64,000 nt of DNA from Psychroflexus gondwanensis ACAM 44 (GTDB lineage Bacteria; Bacteroidota; Bacteroidia; Flavobacteriales; Flavobacteriaceae), in assembly GCF_000355905.1 (NCBI RefSeq), contig NZ_APLF01000011.1, positions 18,136-82,135 of the forward strand, in the 5' to 3' direction. Of the stretch, positions 18,309 to 27,038 are shown piece after piece (position 1 is the stretch's first letter; every line of letters begins with the position of its first letter). Made by a program: the position numbers and the translations under genes. The notes below the pieces were generated by a model, which worked only from the letters and a program-made list of their open reading frames with translations, was not told where the DNA came from and did not search any database.

Positions 18309-18620
18309 ATGAATATCAATATCCAGTTTGTCAAAGTGGAGACTAGTGAAAGCTTGAGTGAGTTTATCACCGAGAAACTTCAAAGGATTTTTAAGAAATA
18401 CGAATGGATAATTCGTATAGACGTCTTTATTAAAACCGAGAATGATCCTACCGAAATGGGAAATATCTGCGATATGGAGGTTAGCCTTCCTGGCCCAAAA
18501 CTATTTGCAACCTCCAATGAAAAGAATTATGAAATGGCCGTAAAAGAAACTATTAGTGATATTGAGAGACAACTCAAAAAACGGAAAGCGAAATTTACAG
18601 ATCAAAATATATCCTCTTAG
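18309..18620 (+). CDS. hpf: Ribosome hibernation promoting factor (HPF/YfiA family), short form
   Basis: The 103-residue protein has the beta-alpha-beta-beta-beta-alpha HPF layout: INIQFVKVETSESLSEFITEKLQRIFKKY, DVFIKTENDP, CDMEVSLPGPKLFATSNEKNYEMAVKETISDIERQLKKRKAKF. It binds the small-subunit decoding region and helps inactivate or dimerise ribosomes in stationary phase. The lack of a long C-terminal tail makes it the short form. It is followed by a strong terminator at 18657-18700, so it is probably monocistronic. Confidence 0.9.
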   Translation: MNINIQFVKVETSESLSEFITEKLQRIFKKYEWIIRIDVFIKTENDPTEMGNICDMEVSLPGPKLFATSNEKNYEMAVKETISDIERQLKKRKAKFTDQNISS

Positions 18621-18656
18621 TTAAAACCAACAGCTAAGTTTTAATTATGAAAACCG

Positions 18657-18700
18657 AAAGGAGCTACTGAATAAGTTTTAGAGTATTCAGTAGCTCCTTT
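18657..18700. terminator. Strong hairpin terminator after hpf
   Basis: Arms 18657-18673 (AAAGGAGCTACTGAATA) and 18684-18700 are perfect complements over 17 bp, with a 10-base loop. The right arm ends in TTT followed by AT. It lies 37 bp after the hpf stop and can serve either strand. Confidence 0.85.
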
Positions 18701-18873
18701 ATAGCATAACCTAGTTTTTGATGCTTTTGGGTGGTTTAAGCTATTCTATTCAGGCAATAACTTTTTTTTTAAAAAAACCTTATCTTGTTCTAAGTGGATT
18801 TTTAGGACTAGACATTTCTAAAACTCAACCACTAGAATGGCTATACTTCCACGACTCTCTAGTCCTATAAAAT

Positions 18874-19281
18874 CTACTCTTTCTCAAAAAGCAGCCTTAA
18901 TTTTGTAATCATGATAAGTTCGCTTTTATTTGTTCCCCCCAAGGCATCAGTTATGGTTTGAGCCGTTTTTAAAATAAGACTTTTCTTTTTCTCTGTAAAC
19001 AGAGTTTTATGCTCCAAATAAAAATTTACAAAGTTTTTATAACACTCTTCAGAATCCATACGCTCATAATCAAACCAGTTAAACACGATGGAAATTTGAT
19101 TAGCAGCATTGGTATTGAATTCATTATCGTAGTCGCTTTCGCTTTTCCATTCTTTTTCAACAATTTGAACTAAGGCCTTATATTCTTCTTCTTTTACGAG
19201 TTGGTCTGATGCTGAAATCGCATAGAAAAGCTCGCCAAGTTTTTGGTAAAAATATAATTCTGTCTTATGTATCTTTTCCAT
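18874..19281 (-). CDS. TerB-like helical hypothetical protein
   Basis: The preferred start is ATG 19279-19281 (MEKIHKTELYFYQKLGELFYAISASDQLV), giving 135 residues. A longer frame reaches a TTG at 19341, but those residues look like non-coding translation. The region LGELFYAISASDQLVKEEEYKALVQIVEKEW and the repeated acidic helix pattern recall TerB-like proteins, which bind divalent cations and are seen in stress and envelope contexts. No signal peptide remains with the chosen start. A 16-bp inverted repeat lies 56-127 bp upstream. Confidence 0.65.
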   Translation of the reverse strand: MEKIHKTELYFYQKLGELFYAISASDQLVKEEEYKALVQIVEKEWKSESDYDNEFNTNAANQISIVFNWFDYERMDSEECYKNFVNFYLEHKTLFTEKKKSLILKTAQTITDALGGTNKSELIMITKLRLLFEKE

Positions 19282-19336
19282 TAGTTCTATAAACCAAGTT
19301 AGTATATAACTAGATGTGAGTTTAAGCACTTTATTG

Positions 19337-19408
19337 AGCAATTATAAACCTGTTTAAATCCGTACATTCTACTATCTATTGGAATTTTTAAGCAGGTTTA
19401 TAATTGCT
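19337..19408. repeat. 16-bp perfect inverted repeat with 40-bp spacer
   Basis: AGCAATTATAAACCTG at 19337-19352 is repeated inverted as CAGGTTTATAATTGCT at 19393-19408. Pairing extends inward by a wobble and five more base pairs. It lies between the TerB-like gene and the end of the lipoprotein gene, both leftward. No T run follows, so it is not a canonical terminator. Confidence 0.8.
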
Positions 19409-19442
19409 ATTAAAAGCATATCCTGTTGTTTACTTTACAAGC

Positions 19443-20132
19443 TTAATATTCTGTAGCACTCCAATTAATTGGATTTGGGTTAAAGGTAGCTGTGCCGCTC
19501 ATCGTATTGCCTAAAAGAGTTCCTGTAAATAGATAGTAATCGTTGTTAGTGGTATCGGTATCAATATCATAAGTTAGTATATTTCCATTTAAAGACCAGG
19601 TTCCATAGGAGGTATAAGTCCCAGGCGAGCTAGGTTCATCATAAAGCGTAGTTCCATCTGGATTAAAAGTGACATCGCCATTCGCTGTTTGACCATTGTC
19701 ATAAGTAATTAAAAAATCCCACATAGTGCCATCTAAACTTGATGTACTAAAAGATTGTTGTGCACCATAGCTTGTTCCTGCTGTAGATTTATTATCACTA
19801 TTGGTAGCATAAATTCTAAAATAATAGGTCGTATTAGCAACTAAATCAGTAATTGTACTTGTAAAGGTATTTGATGATTCTGTAGTTTTATCGTCATCAA
19901 TTGTAGGATTTTCACTAGTACTCCAGCAAACACCACGAGAAGTGATTTCATTAACTCCTTCAGAGGATACACTTCCGCTTATTTTTATTGAAGTGTAATT
20001 GGCTTCTAAATTACCACTCGTTGTTTCATTTGTTATAGTTGGAGCAAATAATTCATCTGTATCGTCTGACTCACAGCTTGAAATTGAAATGATAGATAGT
20101 AATACAAAAGCTTTAAAAATATGTTTTCTCAT
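19443..20132 (-). CDS. Lipoprotein with a fibronectin-III-like domain
   Basis: The 229-residue product has a lipobox signal (FVLLSIISISSCESDD, Cys20) and should be a surface or periplasmic lipoprotein. Residues 32-130 form the flavobacterial Fn3-like repeat: PTITNETTSGNL, RGVCWSTSENPTIDDDKTTE, ITDLVANTTYYFRIYATNS. The C-terminal 95 residues (GTMWDFLITYDNGQTANGDVTFNPDGTTLY) look like a lipocalin-like beta domain. Acidic residues and threonines dominate, typical of marine surface proteins. It stands alone; function unknown. Confidence 0.82.
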   Translation of the reverse strand: MRKHIFKAFVLLSIISISSCESDDTDELFAPTITNETTSGNLEANYTSIKISGSVSSEGVNEITSRGVCWSTSENPTIDDDKTTESSNTFTSTITDLVANTTYYFRIYATNSDNKSTAGTSYGAQQSFSTSSLDGTMWDFLITYDNGQTANGDVTFNPDGTTLYDEPSSPGTYTSYGTWSLNGNILTYDIDTDTTNNDYYLFTGTLLGNTMSGTATFNPNPINWSATEY

Positions 20133-20375
20133 AATTAAAATGTTTTATTGACCTACTTCAGAGTTTGATTGGCTTTTCGGCTTATTCCCAACATTATTTT
20201 AAGTCAATTTTTTATAGTTACTTTTGGCTTAAAATAATTTTAATTACGAAGTAAGTTAGTAAAATTTTAACTAAAATTAGACGAATTGAGATGAAAGTTT
20301 GTTTTAGTCGGAATATTGGTCTCGAATTATAAGTGCCTTTAGATTATACATATCTTTTAAAATTGTAAAGAACTA

Positions 20376-20387
20376 TGATATTCATCA
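20376..20387. promoter_or_regulatory. Fnr-like box upstream of the PAS kinase gene
   Basis: TGATATTCATCA matches TGATnnnnATCA exactly and lies 26 bp before the kinase start at 20414. It is closer to the start codon than the other boxes in this region, so it may act in autoregulation or repression. Confidence 0.6.
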
Positions 20388-20413
20388 GGTTTATATTTAC
20401 GTATCTTTAAAAA

Positions 20414-21922
20414 ATGGACGTATTTAAAAAAGGGACTAATATTTTTAAAATTCTTTCTGAAGCAGTTTCAGAAGGTATTGTTATCGTAAATACCTCTCAC
20501 ATTATCGTGGAGACCAACGACTCCGCCAATCAGATTTTCGGATATGAAAAAAAAGAATTGGTGGGGCAGCATTTGGATATTCTCATTCCCAACCAATACC
20601 GTCATGGGCATAATGAGCACGTGAGTGGGTTTATGGAAAAAGGGCAAAAGCGACAGATGGGCCGAGGGCGTGATTTATACGGCCGCCGCAAAGATGGTAG
20701 TGAATTCCCTGTTGAAGCAGGTCTTAATCCTTTTAGTGTTTATGAGAATGATTATGTGATGGCCCTAGTCATAGATATTTCGGTAAGAAAAAAAGCTGAA
20801 CAGGAGTTGCAACATTGGGCAAAAATATTCAACGAATCTCTTAACGAGATTTTCATTTTTGATTCTAAAACGCTTCAATTTTTAAATGTAAATAAAGGAG
20901 CTTTAAAAAATATAGGCTATTCACTTGAAGAGCTTAAAACCATGACTCCTCTGGACATCAAGCCAGATTTTGATAAAGCTCAGTTTGTAGAAAAAATCAC
21001 ACCGCTGCTCGAGGATTCTCTGGAAAAGTTGAAATTTAATTCTGTCCATAAACGGAAAGATGGCACTCTATATCCTGTGGAAGTTCACCTTCAGAAATCA
21101 TCTTTGCGAGAAAATGACATGCTGGTAGCTATAATACTCGATATTACAGAGCAGGAAAAATACACCCAGAAACTAGAGGAAACTGTTGACCAACGTACGC
21201 GTCAACTTCAAAAAGCCTTAACAAAAGAACAGGAACTAGGAGAACTAAAGACCAAGTTTTTGTCCTTGGTAGCTCATGAATTTAAAACGCCTCTTAGCGG
21301 CATAATGACCTCTGCGACTTTAGCTGGAAAATACCCCAAGGAAGAGCAGCAAGAGAAACGTGAAAAACATTTAAAAACGATTCGAGGTAAGGTCAAGTAT
21401 TTGAATAATATCATCAACGATTTTTTATCCATAGAGCGTTTAGAAAGTGGAAAGTTTACTTATTCATTTTCAAAATTTCCTATTAGCAAAGTGGTAAATG
21501 AAGTTATTTATGATGCAAACATGCTTTTAAAAGAAAACCAGCATATTGAATATCCAGACCAGATAGATGCAATTTATTTAAACTTCGATGAAAAGATTTT
21601 AGAACTTATATTAACCAACCTCATCAATAATGCTATTAAGTATTCTTCTGAAGAGTCTACCGTTAATATTGTAGTTGAAGAAAATGAGGGTACATTAGTT
21701 TTTTATATTTGCGATGAAGGGATTGGAATTCCTGAAGCAGAACAGAAATATATTTTCAACAGATATTTTAGAGCAGAAAACGCTCTATTGAATCAAGGAA
21801 CAGGTATTGGTCTAAATATTGTAAAAACCCACCTAGAAAATTTAGGAGGGACCATTACTTTTACAAGTATTGAAGGAAAGGGCTCAGAATTTAAGGTGAG
21901 CATCCCGTTAGAGACCTCTTAA
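20414..21922 (+). CDS. PAS-domain sensor histidine kinase
   Basis: The 502-residue soluble kinase has two PAS domains (about 12-130, starting ILSEAVSEGIVIVNTSHIIVETNDSANQIFGYEKKELVG; and about 140-255, AKIFNESLNEIFIFDSKTLQFLNVNKGALKNIGYS), a short coiled coil, then a HisKA/HATPase transmitter: LVAHEFKTPLSG with His288, NLINNAIKYSS, DEGIGIP and GTGIGLNIVKTHLENLGG. The first PAS resembles FixL-type modules (RDLYGRRKDGSEFPVEAGLNP), but heme binding cannot be proved from sequence. The regulator follows 9 bp downstream, so they form a two-component pair. Confidence 0.94.
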   Translation: MDVFKKGTNIFKILSEAVSEGIVIVNTSHIIVETNDSANQIFGYEKKELVGQHLDILIPNQYRHGHNEHVSGFMEKGQKRQMGRGRDLYGRRKDGSEFPVEAGLNPFSVYENDYVMALVIDISVRKKAEQELQHWAKIFNESLNEIFIFDSKTLQFLNVNKGALKNIGYSLEELKTMTPLDIKPDFDKAQFVEKITPLLEDSLEKLKFNSVHKRKDGTLYPVEVHLQKSSLRENDMLVAIILDITEQEKYTQKLEETVDQRTRQLQKALTKEQELGELKTKFLSLVAHEFKTPLSGIMTSATLAGKYPKEEQQEKREKHLKTIRGKVKYLNNIINDFLSIERLESGKFTYSFSKFPISKVVNEVIYDANMLLKENQHIEYPDQIDAIYLNFDEKILELILTNLINNAIKYSSEESTVNIVVEENEGTLVFYICDEGIGIPEAEQKYIFNRYFRAENALLNQGTGIGLNIVKTHLENLGGTITFTSIEGKGSEFKVSIPLETS

Positions 21923-21931
21923 TATACAACT

Positions 21932-22981
21932 ATGAAAACAATACTTTTAATAGAAGATGATAGCGCATTGAGGGAGAATACAGCAGAGCTACTAGAACTC
22001 TCAGATTACACGGTACATTCAGCCGCTAATGGAAAAATAGGTATCGAAGTTGCCAAAAAACAACTACCAGACCTTATTATTTGTGATATCATGATGCCAG
22101 AAGTCGATGGCTATGGGGTTTTGGAAGCGGTTTCTTTGGAGCCTACCACCACTCACATTCCCTTTATTTTTCTTTCAGCAAAAACCGAACATAAAGAAAT
22201 ACGAAAAGGAATGGATCTTGGCGCTGACGATTACCTCACCAAACCCTTCGAAGAAGAGGATTTGCTAAGTGCTATTGAGAGTCGGCTCGCTAAAGTTAAA
22301 ATTCTTTCAACGATGAAAGAAACTCCTTCCCATACTAATGAAGCTGAAGAAGATGTTCGGAATCTAAATGAGCTAAAAAATCTTTTTGATGATACCGGAG
22401 AGATTTTGAAGTTTAAAAAGGGAGAAGTTATTTTTAAAGAAAGTGCGCCGTCTCATAAAATATTTCTTATTCTCAATGGGGTTGTTAAAAGTCATAAAAT
22501 GGAGGAAAATGGTAAAGAGCTTATTACAGCCTTGTACAAACCTGATGACTTTTTAGGGTTTACCTCTTTTACAGGTAATATTCCATACCAAGAAACAGCT
22601 ACTGCTGTAGAAGAAGTGGAATTGGCGGGTATCTCAAAAAATGAGTTAACTGCTATTTTAGCTCAAAATCAAAATGTCTCGTTGGAATTAATGAATCTCC
22701 TTACAGAGTCTGTTTCTGAAATAAAGAAGCAGTTACTGCAAATGGCTTACAGTTCAGTGAGAAAAAAAACAGCACAAACCCTACTTCAGTTTGCTTTTCT
22801 ATTGAATAAAAAACCAGAGGATGCTATAAATATTTCTAGAAGTGATTTGGCAAGCGTAGCGGGCATAGCTCCAGAAAGTTTGATAAGAACTCTGTCTGAA
22901 TTCAAGAAAAAAGGATTGATTGAAATAGCAGGCCGTAACATAAAAATTCTTCAATTGGAAAGTTTGGCAGAAGTACAATAA
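21932..22981 (+). CDS. Response regulator fused to a Crp/Fnr-type DNA-binding protein
   Basis: The 349-residue fusion has a receiver domain (1-125: IEDD at 7-10, Asp52 in CDIMMPEVDGYG, Lys in LTKPF), a cyclic-nucleotide-like sensor domain (about 140-265: LKFKKGEVIFKESAPSHKIFLILNGVVK ... GKELITALYKPDDFLGF) and a Crp-type winged helix (RSDLASVAGIAPESLIRTLSEFKKKGLIEI). No Cys cluster for an Fe-S centre is seen, so it is not a direct oxygen sensor like Fnr. Phosphorylation by the adjacent PAS kinase is the likely input. Its probable sites are the TGATnnnnATCA boxes found around it. Confidence 0.93.
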   Translation: MKTILLIEDDSALRENTAELLELSDYTVHSAANGKIGIEVAKKQLPDLIICDIMMPEVDGYGVLEAVSLEPTTTHIPFIFLSAKTEHKEIRKGMDLGADDYLTKPFEEEDLLSAIESRLAKVKILSTMKETPSHTNEAEEDVRNLNELKNLFDDTGEILKFKKGEVIFKESAPSHKIFLILNGVVKSHKMEENGKELITALYKPDDFLGFTSFTGNIPYQETATAVEEVELAGISKNELTAILAQNQNVSLELMNLLTESVSEIKKQLLQMAYSSVRKKTAQTLLQFAFLLNKKPEDAINISRSDLASVAGIAPESLIRTLSEFKKKGLIEIAGRNIKILQLESLAEVQ

Positions 22982-22990
22982 TCCTTTAGT

Positions 22991-23002
22991 TGATTTTTAT
23001 CA
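22991..23002. promoter_or_regulatory. Fnr-like box upstream of uspA (23045)
   Basis: TGATTTTTATCA matches TGATnnnnATCA. Its centre is 29.5 bp before a perfect -7 box TACTTTTG (23026-23033), putting it near -40, the class II activation position. Confidence 0.75.
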
Positions 23003-23025
23003 TATTTATAAGTCGTTGACATCGA

Positions 23026-23033
23026 TACTTTTG
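23026..23033 (+). promoter_or_regulatory. -7 promoter box of uspA (23045)
   Basis: TACTTTTG matches the Bacteroidota consensus TAnnTTTG fully. It lies 12-19 bp before the start codon, giving a short leader. The usual TTG -33 element is replaced by the Fnr-like box at 22991-23002, consistent with an activator-dependent promoter. Confidence 0.65.
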
Positions 23034-23044
23034 TTCCCACAATA

Positions 23045-23884
23045 ATGACGATGCAGCATATTTTAATACCTACCGATTTTTCTCAGCATGCGTGGAACGC
23101 TACGAGCTATGCTTTACAGTTTTTTAAAAGTGTAAATACCACTTTTCATTTTTTACACATAGAAACGCCAAACGACCTAAGTAAGAATCCTTTGCATTAC
23201 GATGACCTTATTTCTACAAAGATAATTCCGGAAAAAAAGATTTTAAAAATGAAAGAATGGATGCAAAAAGTGTCCACTTACGATACTTCAGTCAATCATA
23301 ATTTCAAGCAGGAAAGTGTAAAGTCCTTTTTTGTAGAGGCTATAAAAACGTACATCATCAAGCATTCTATAGATTTGTTGGTTATGGGGTCTAAGGGATG
23401 TTATTGCCTTACAGGTAAGACTATTGGCAGTAAAACAGCCAAGGTTATTACACGAGTAAAATGCCCTGTGTTTATAATTCCAGAAAAAGCTGTTTTTAAA
23501 AAACCAATTCATATCGGTTTCCTTACCGATTTTAATATGGTTTATAAAAATAAGGTTATGCAGACTTTGCTGGAGGTGTCTCAAACTTACAAATCGTCAA
23601 TTAATGTCTTGCGAGTAGCAGGGGCTAAAAAAATTTTAGAGGATTCTCAAAATAACAATCGAGAGCTTCTCAAAGACCAATTGAAAGAGGTTTCTCATAG
23701 CTTTCATGTCATAGAAAATCCAAACTTGGAAACGGCGGTTCAGTCCTTCGTAGATGTTATGCAAATTGATATGATCGCAATGATTGCCAAAAATTTAAAC
23801 CTTTTTCAGCGTCTACTATTTAAACCAAAGGGTCCACAAAAAAACCATCCTATGCAGGTTCCATTTTTGGTTTTGCACGAATAA
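23045..23884 (+). CDS. Universal stress protein (UspA family)
   Basis: Tandem-Usp protein of 279 residues, opening HILIPTDFSQHAWNATSYALQFF. The nucleotide loop is present in modified form (MGSKGCYCLTGKTIGSKTAKVITRVKCPVFIIP). The second Usp half is degenerate, as is common. It follows the receiver-Crp gene by 63 bp but has its own Fnr-like box and -7 box, so it is probably the first target of the neighbouring two-component system. The inferred role is survival of energy limitation. Confidence 0.88.
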   Translation: MTMQHILIPTDFSQHAWNATSYALQFFKSVNTTFHFLHIETPNDLSKNPLHYDDLISTKIIPEKKILKMKEWMQKVSTYDTSVNHNFKQESVKSFFVEAIKTYIIKHSIDLLVMGSKGCYCLTGKTIGSKTAKVITRVKCPVFIIPEKAVFKKPIHIGFLTDFNMVYKNKVMQTLLEVSQTYKSSINVLRVAGAKKILEDSQNNNRELLKDQLKEVSHSFHVIENPNLETAVQSFVDVMQIDMIAMIAKNLNLFQRLLFKPKGPQKNHPMQVPFLVLHE

Positions 23885-23907
23885 AAAATGCATTGCATAG
23901 GCGATTA

Positions 23908-23919
23908 TGATATTTATCA
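23908..23919. promoter_or_regulatory. Fnr-like box upstream of uspA (24088)
   Basis: TGATATTTATCA matches TGATnnnnATCA. A -7-like box TAATTTTA (23942-23949) begins 28.5 bp after its centre, the same geometry as at the other promoters. The predicted leader is about 135 nt. Confidence 0.65.
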
Positions 23920-24087
23920 TTTTACAATCGACAGAGGTGAGTAATTTTAATCCCCTATTAAGGATTTAAAGCTCTATGCTACAAGTCAGACTTTCCAAGG
24001 TTGAGCTCGAAATTGTGAAATTAGGTGACGAATTCATCTTTGGTCGGTTCGTCTTAAAGTTCTTGAATAAACTTAAAAAATAACAAC

Positions 24088-24933
24088 ATGCTAAAGATAT
24101 TGATTCCTACAGACTTCTCCGAAACTGCAAAAAATGCAATACAATATGGTTTGGAGCTATTCAAACATCAGGAGAGTGAATTTATAATTATGCATGCTTA
24201 TGCAGATGAGGTGTATAAGAATGGGATGGAAATGGATCAAGAATCGTTCAATGTGTTCAAAGAAAACACCTGTCTGAAAGCGGAAAGTCAGCTACAAAAC
24301 GAGGTGATAGAATTTTCTGAGCTTTCTCCAAATTCTAAACATACCTTTACTTACGAAGCCTGTTTTGGAAGCTTAGTGGATGAGACCAATGATAGTGTAG
24401 AAAGGGAAAATATCGACCTTGTGATTATGGGAACCAAAGGGGAGACCAACAATAAAGAGATCTCTTTTGGTAGCCACACACTCCAAGTTATAAAATATAT
24501 TAAATGCCCAGTTTTAGCAATTCCAACAGGCTTTAAAGAGACCTCTCTTCACACTATCGGTTTTGCGACCGACTATATGCTTCCTTTTAAAAAGCGAGAG
24601 TTAAGATTACTGAGCACCTTGGCGATGCAGCTCTATGCCGTTATTTACATGGTATTTATCTCAGATTATAAAAGCTTATCTCGAAGACAACAAGACAATC
24701 GTTCCTTTTCAGAATACTGTTTAAGAGAAAACAAAACAGACTTTATCCAGGAAACTGGGAAAAATATTACTGAAGGAATAAATAAAGTATTACAAGAACA
24801 AAATTTCGACATGTTAGTGATGGTGAATCAAAGGCATTCGTATCTAGAAAACTTGCTTTATCATTCTACTATTGAAAAAATAGGCTTACAAATTAAGATT
24901 CCCTTTTTAGTCTTACAGAATCTAAATCGCTAA
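24088..24933 (+). CDS. Universal stress protein (UspA family)
   Basis: A 281-residue tandem-Usp protein starting MLKILIPTDFSETAKNAIQYGLELF. The ATP-binding loop is intact: MGTKGETNNKEISFGSHTLQVIKYIKCPVLAIP follows G-x-x-G-(9)-G-S. The second half ends LQIKIPFLVLQNLNR. It is followed by another uspA gene after 16 bp, so the two are co-transcribed from the promoter behind the Fnr-like box at 23908. Confidence 0.9.
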   Translation: MLKILIPTDFSETAKNAIQYGLELFKHQESEFIIMHAYADEVYKNGMEMDQESFNVFKENTCLKAESQLQNEVIEFSELSPNSKHTFTYEACFGSLVDETNDSVERENIDLVIMGTKGETNNKEISFGSHTLQVIKYIKCPVLAIPTGFKETSLHTIGFATDYMLPFKKRELRLLSTLAMQLYAVIYMVFISDYKSLSRRQQDNRSFSEYCLRENKTDFIQETGKNITEGINKVLQEQNFDMLVMVNQRHSYLENLLYHSTIEKIGLQIKIPFLVLQNLNR

Positions 24934-24949
24934 CTCAACACTTGATATC

Positions 24950-25798
24950 ATGAAACGAATACTCTTGCCTACAGATTTTTCTGATAATGCCTATAACTCC
25001 ATACAATACGCATTGCAAATGTTCAAAGAGGATAGTTGTGAATTTTTTATTCTACACACCTATACTCCTGTCATGATTTCATCTGGAAGCATGTTGGATA
25101 GCGAAACAGCATTATCTCTTCATACCATAGCAGAAAAAAGTGCTCAAAAAAAGATGAATGCTCTTTTGGATAAGATTCAGAGTCAGTTTCCAAACCCAAA
25201 ACACAGGACAAAAGGGCAGGTTTCCTTCAATTTACTGCTCCCTGAAATGGAGAACTTGATTAACGAAAAGAATATAGGTGTTGTAGTGATGGGTACTCAA
25301 GGAGCTACAGGAGCTAAAGAGGTCTTTATAGGAACACAAACCATGTATGCCATCAAGAAATTGAATTGTCCTTTATTGGCCGTACCTGCGAATTTTGACT
25401 ACGAAGCTCCCAAAGATATTTTGTTTCCCACAGACTTTAATCTAAGGAAAACCAACACATATTTAACGATGCTTCGCGAACTTTGTAATAGTCACGTTTC
25501 TCGTTTGCATATTTTAAATGCGTATTATGGTTATCCACTCACTGATGCTCAACTTGAAACCAAATCTTTTTTAGACCATTATTTCATCCATACCGCACAC
25601 TTATTTCACCTAGGTGAAGGCGGAGACGTACTTGAAGCTATACAGCAATTTCAGATAAAGATTAAGACCAATCTGATGGTAATGATTCATAATAAACATA
25701 ATTTTTTAGAAAATATGCTTTTTAGACCTGTTATCAATCAAGTTGTATATCACACTCAGGTCCCCTTTTTAGTGATTCCTTCTGAAGAAAGACAATAA
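24950..25798 (+). CDS. Universal stress protein (UspA family)
   Basis: A 282-residue tandem-Usp protein opening MKRILLPTDFSDNAYNSIQYALQMF, with the loop MGTQGATGAKEVFIGTQTMYAIKKLNCPLLAVP, a good match to the ATP-binding type. It is the second gene of a two-gene unit with the preceding uspA (16-bp gap). Four UspA genes within 9 kb, all close to one two-component system, suggest a dedicated stress island rather than dispersed copies. Confidence 0.9.
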   Translation: MKRILLPTDFSDNAYNSIQYALQMFKEDSCEFFILHTYTPVMISSGSMLDSETALSLHTIAEKSAQKKMNALLDKIQSQFPNPKHRTKGQVSFNLLLPEMENLINEKNIGVVVMGTQGATGAKEVFIGTQTMYAIKKLNCPLLAVPANFDYEAPKDILFPTDFNLRKTNTYLTMLRELCNSHVSRLHILNAYYGYPLTDAQLETKSFLDHYFIHTAHLFHLGEGGDVLEAIQQFQIKIKTNLMVMIHNKHNFLENMLFRPVINQVVYHTQVPFLVIPSEERQ

Positions 25799-25876
25799 GG
25801 TCAGTTTTCAATCTTAGAAGGCTATTTTGAAATACATTAGTATTCCTAGAAATCAATTGATATGGCTAATGGAGAC

Positions 25877-25888
25877 TGATAAATATCA
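25877..25888. promoter_or_regulatory. Fnr-like box upstream of the ATP-cone/Mrr gene
   Basis: TGATAAATATCA matches TGATnnnnATCA. Its centre is 29.5 bp before TATTTTTA (25912-25919), a -7-like box identical to that of hsp20. The gene starts only at 26201, so the transcript would have a leader of about 280 nt with no gene in it; a second promoter nearer the gene is possible. Confidence 0.65.
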
Positions 25889-25919
25889 TAGTTCACAAGA
25901 CGTATCTATTATATTTTTA

Positions 25920-26200
25920 ATGCTATAAATACTAATGAAGGGTGTCTTTGAAAAAGAGCTTTTATGATCACTATGCCTAAAAGAAATTAAGGACGTTTCC
26001 GTGACTAGAATCTAATCTATTTTTAGAGGCTTTTGCTTAAAGGGGTTTGTTTTCCTAAGATTTTGTAGCCTTAAAAAATTTGATCTTGATAAAGAGACCT
26101 TAAATTTTTAGCATTTGTTTTTTCAGTTTTCTTATAACATCATAAATACAAATATCACCTTCATTTTTTGTCATTTTTACGAGTTTAATAGTTTAAAATC
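25920..26200. other. Long untranslated leader or spacer before the ATP-cone gene
   Basis: No ORF above ten codons with a plausible ribosome-binding site, no terminator and no recognisable RNA family is visible. If the promoter at 25912-25919 is used, this stretch is a 5' leader. Confidence 0.4.
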
Positions 26201-27037
26201 ATGAAAGATAAAAGCTTTAAAATCATCAAGTCTTCTGGGGAAAAGGCAGATTTCTCTTTGTCTAAGCTAAGGAGGAGCTTATTCAGTAGTGGCGCCGATG
26301 AATTAACGGTAGATAATATCCTTAATGTTGTTCGAGACGAATTGTATCAGGGTATTTCTACTAAGGAAATTTACAATAGGGCTTTCGCCTTATTAAAGAA
26401 AAGTAAATCGATTTATGCCTCTAAGTATAAATTGAAAAAAGCCATCTACGAATTAGGGCCTACTGGATTTCCTTTTGAAAAATTTGTAGGTGCACTAATG
26501 ACCTATTCTGGCTACAGTGTAAAAATTGGAGAAGTTTTACAAGGGAAATGCGTCTCACACGAAGTGGATATTGTTGCTATAAAAAACGGAGAACATATTG
26601 TAGCTGAATGTAAATTCCATAGTGCAAAAACAAACACTTGTAATGTAAAAGTACCCTTGTACATCAACTCGAGGTATCAAGATATTATCGCTGAAAAAAA
26701 GAATACAAAAGAATGTCCTAACGAGGGGTGGGTAGTAACCAATACACGTTTCACTTTAGATGCTATCACCTTTGGCTCATGTGTTGGACTTTATTTATTA
26801 AGCTGGGATTATCCCAAAGACAACGGCTTAAAAGATCGCATAGATAGGTTAGGCTTATATCCCGTTACCGTCTCCACACTTATCACTAATAGAGAAAAAC
26901 AATTTTTATTGAGCAGAGATGTCGTGCTCTGCCGTCAATTATTAAACGATAGTTTTTACCTAGATCATTTGGGTATTTCAGAAACGAGGAAAACAAAAAT
27001 ACTATCTGAAATTTCAATGCTCTGTAACACACATTAA
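26201..27037 (+). CDS. ATP-cone domain fused to Mrr-like restriction endonuclease domain
   Basis: Residues 1-88 form an ATP-cone (KIIKSSGEKADFSLSKLRRSLFSSGA ... STKEIYNRAFALLKKSK), the nucleotide-sensing module of ribonucleotide reductases and NrdR. Residues 95-200 form an Mrr/PD-(D/E)XK fold: GFPFEKFVGALMTYSGYSVKIG, then HEVDIVAI and HIVAECKFH with the catalytic Asp, Glu and Lys. A C-terminal helical part ends the 278 residues. A nuclease gated by adenine nucleotide level is the simplest reading; substrate and role are not known. The RNase-like gene follows after 1 bp, so they are one operon. Confidence 0.88.
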   Translation: MKDKSFKIIKSSGEKADFSLSKLRRSLFSSGADELTVDNILNVVRDELYQGISTKEIYNRAFALLKKSKSIYASKYKLKKAIYELGPTGFPFEKFVGALMTYSGYSVKIGEVLQGKCVSHEVDIVAIKNGEHIVAECKFHSAKTNTCNVKVPLYINSRYQDIIAEKKNTKECPNEGWVVTNTRFTLDAITFGSCVGLYLLSWDYPKDNGLKDRIDRLGLYPVTVSTLITNREKQFLLSRDVVLCRQLLNDSFYLDHLGISETRKTKILSEISMLCNTH

Positions 27038-27038
27038 A

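Noticed and set aside
26100..26200. A second Fnr-like box nearer the ATP-cone gene
   Set aside because: No TGAT and ATCA half-sites are four bases apart in this stretch.
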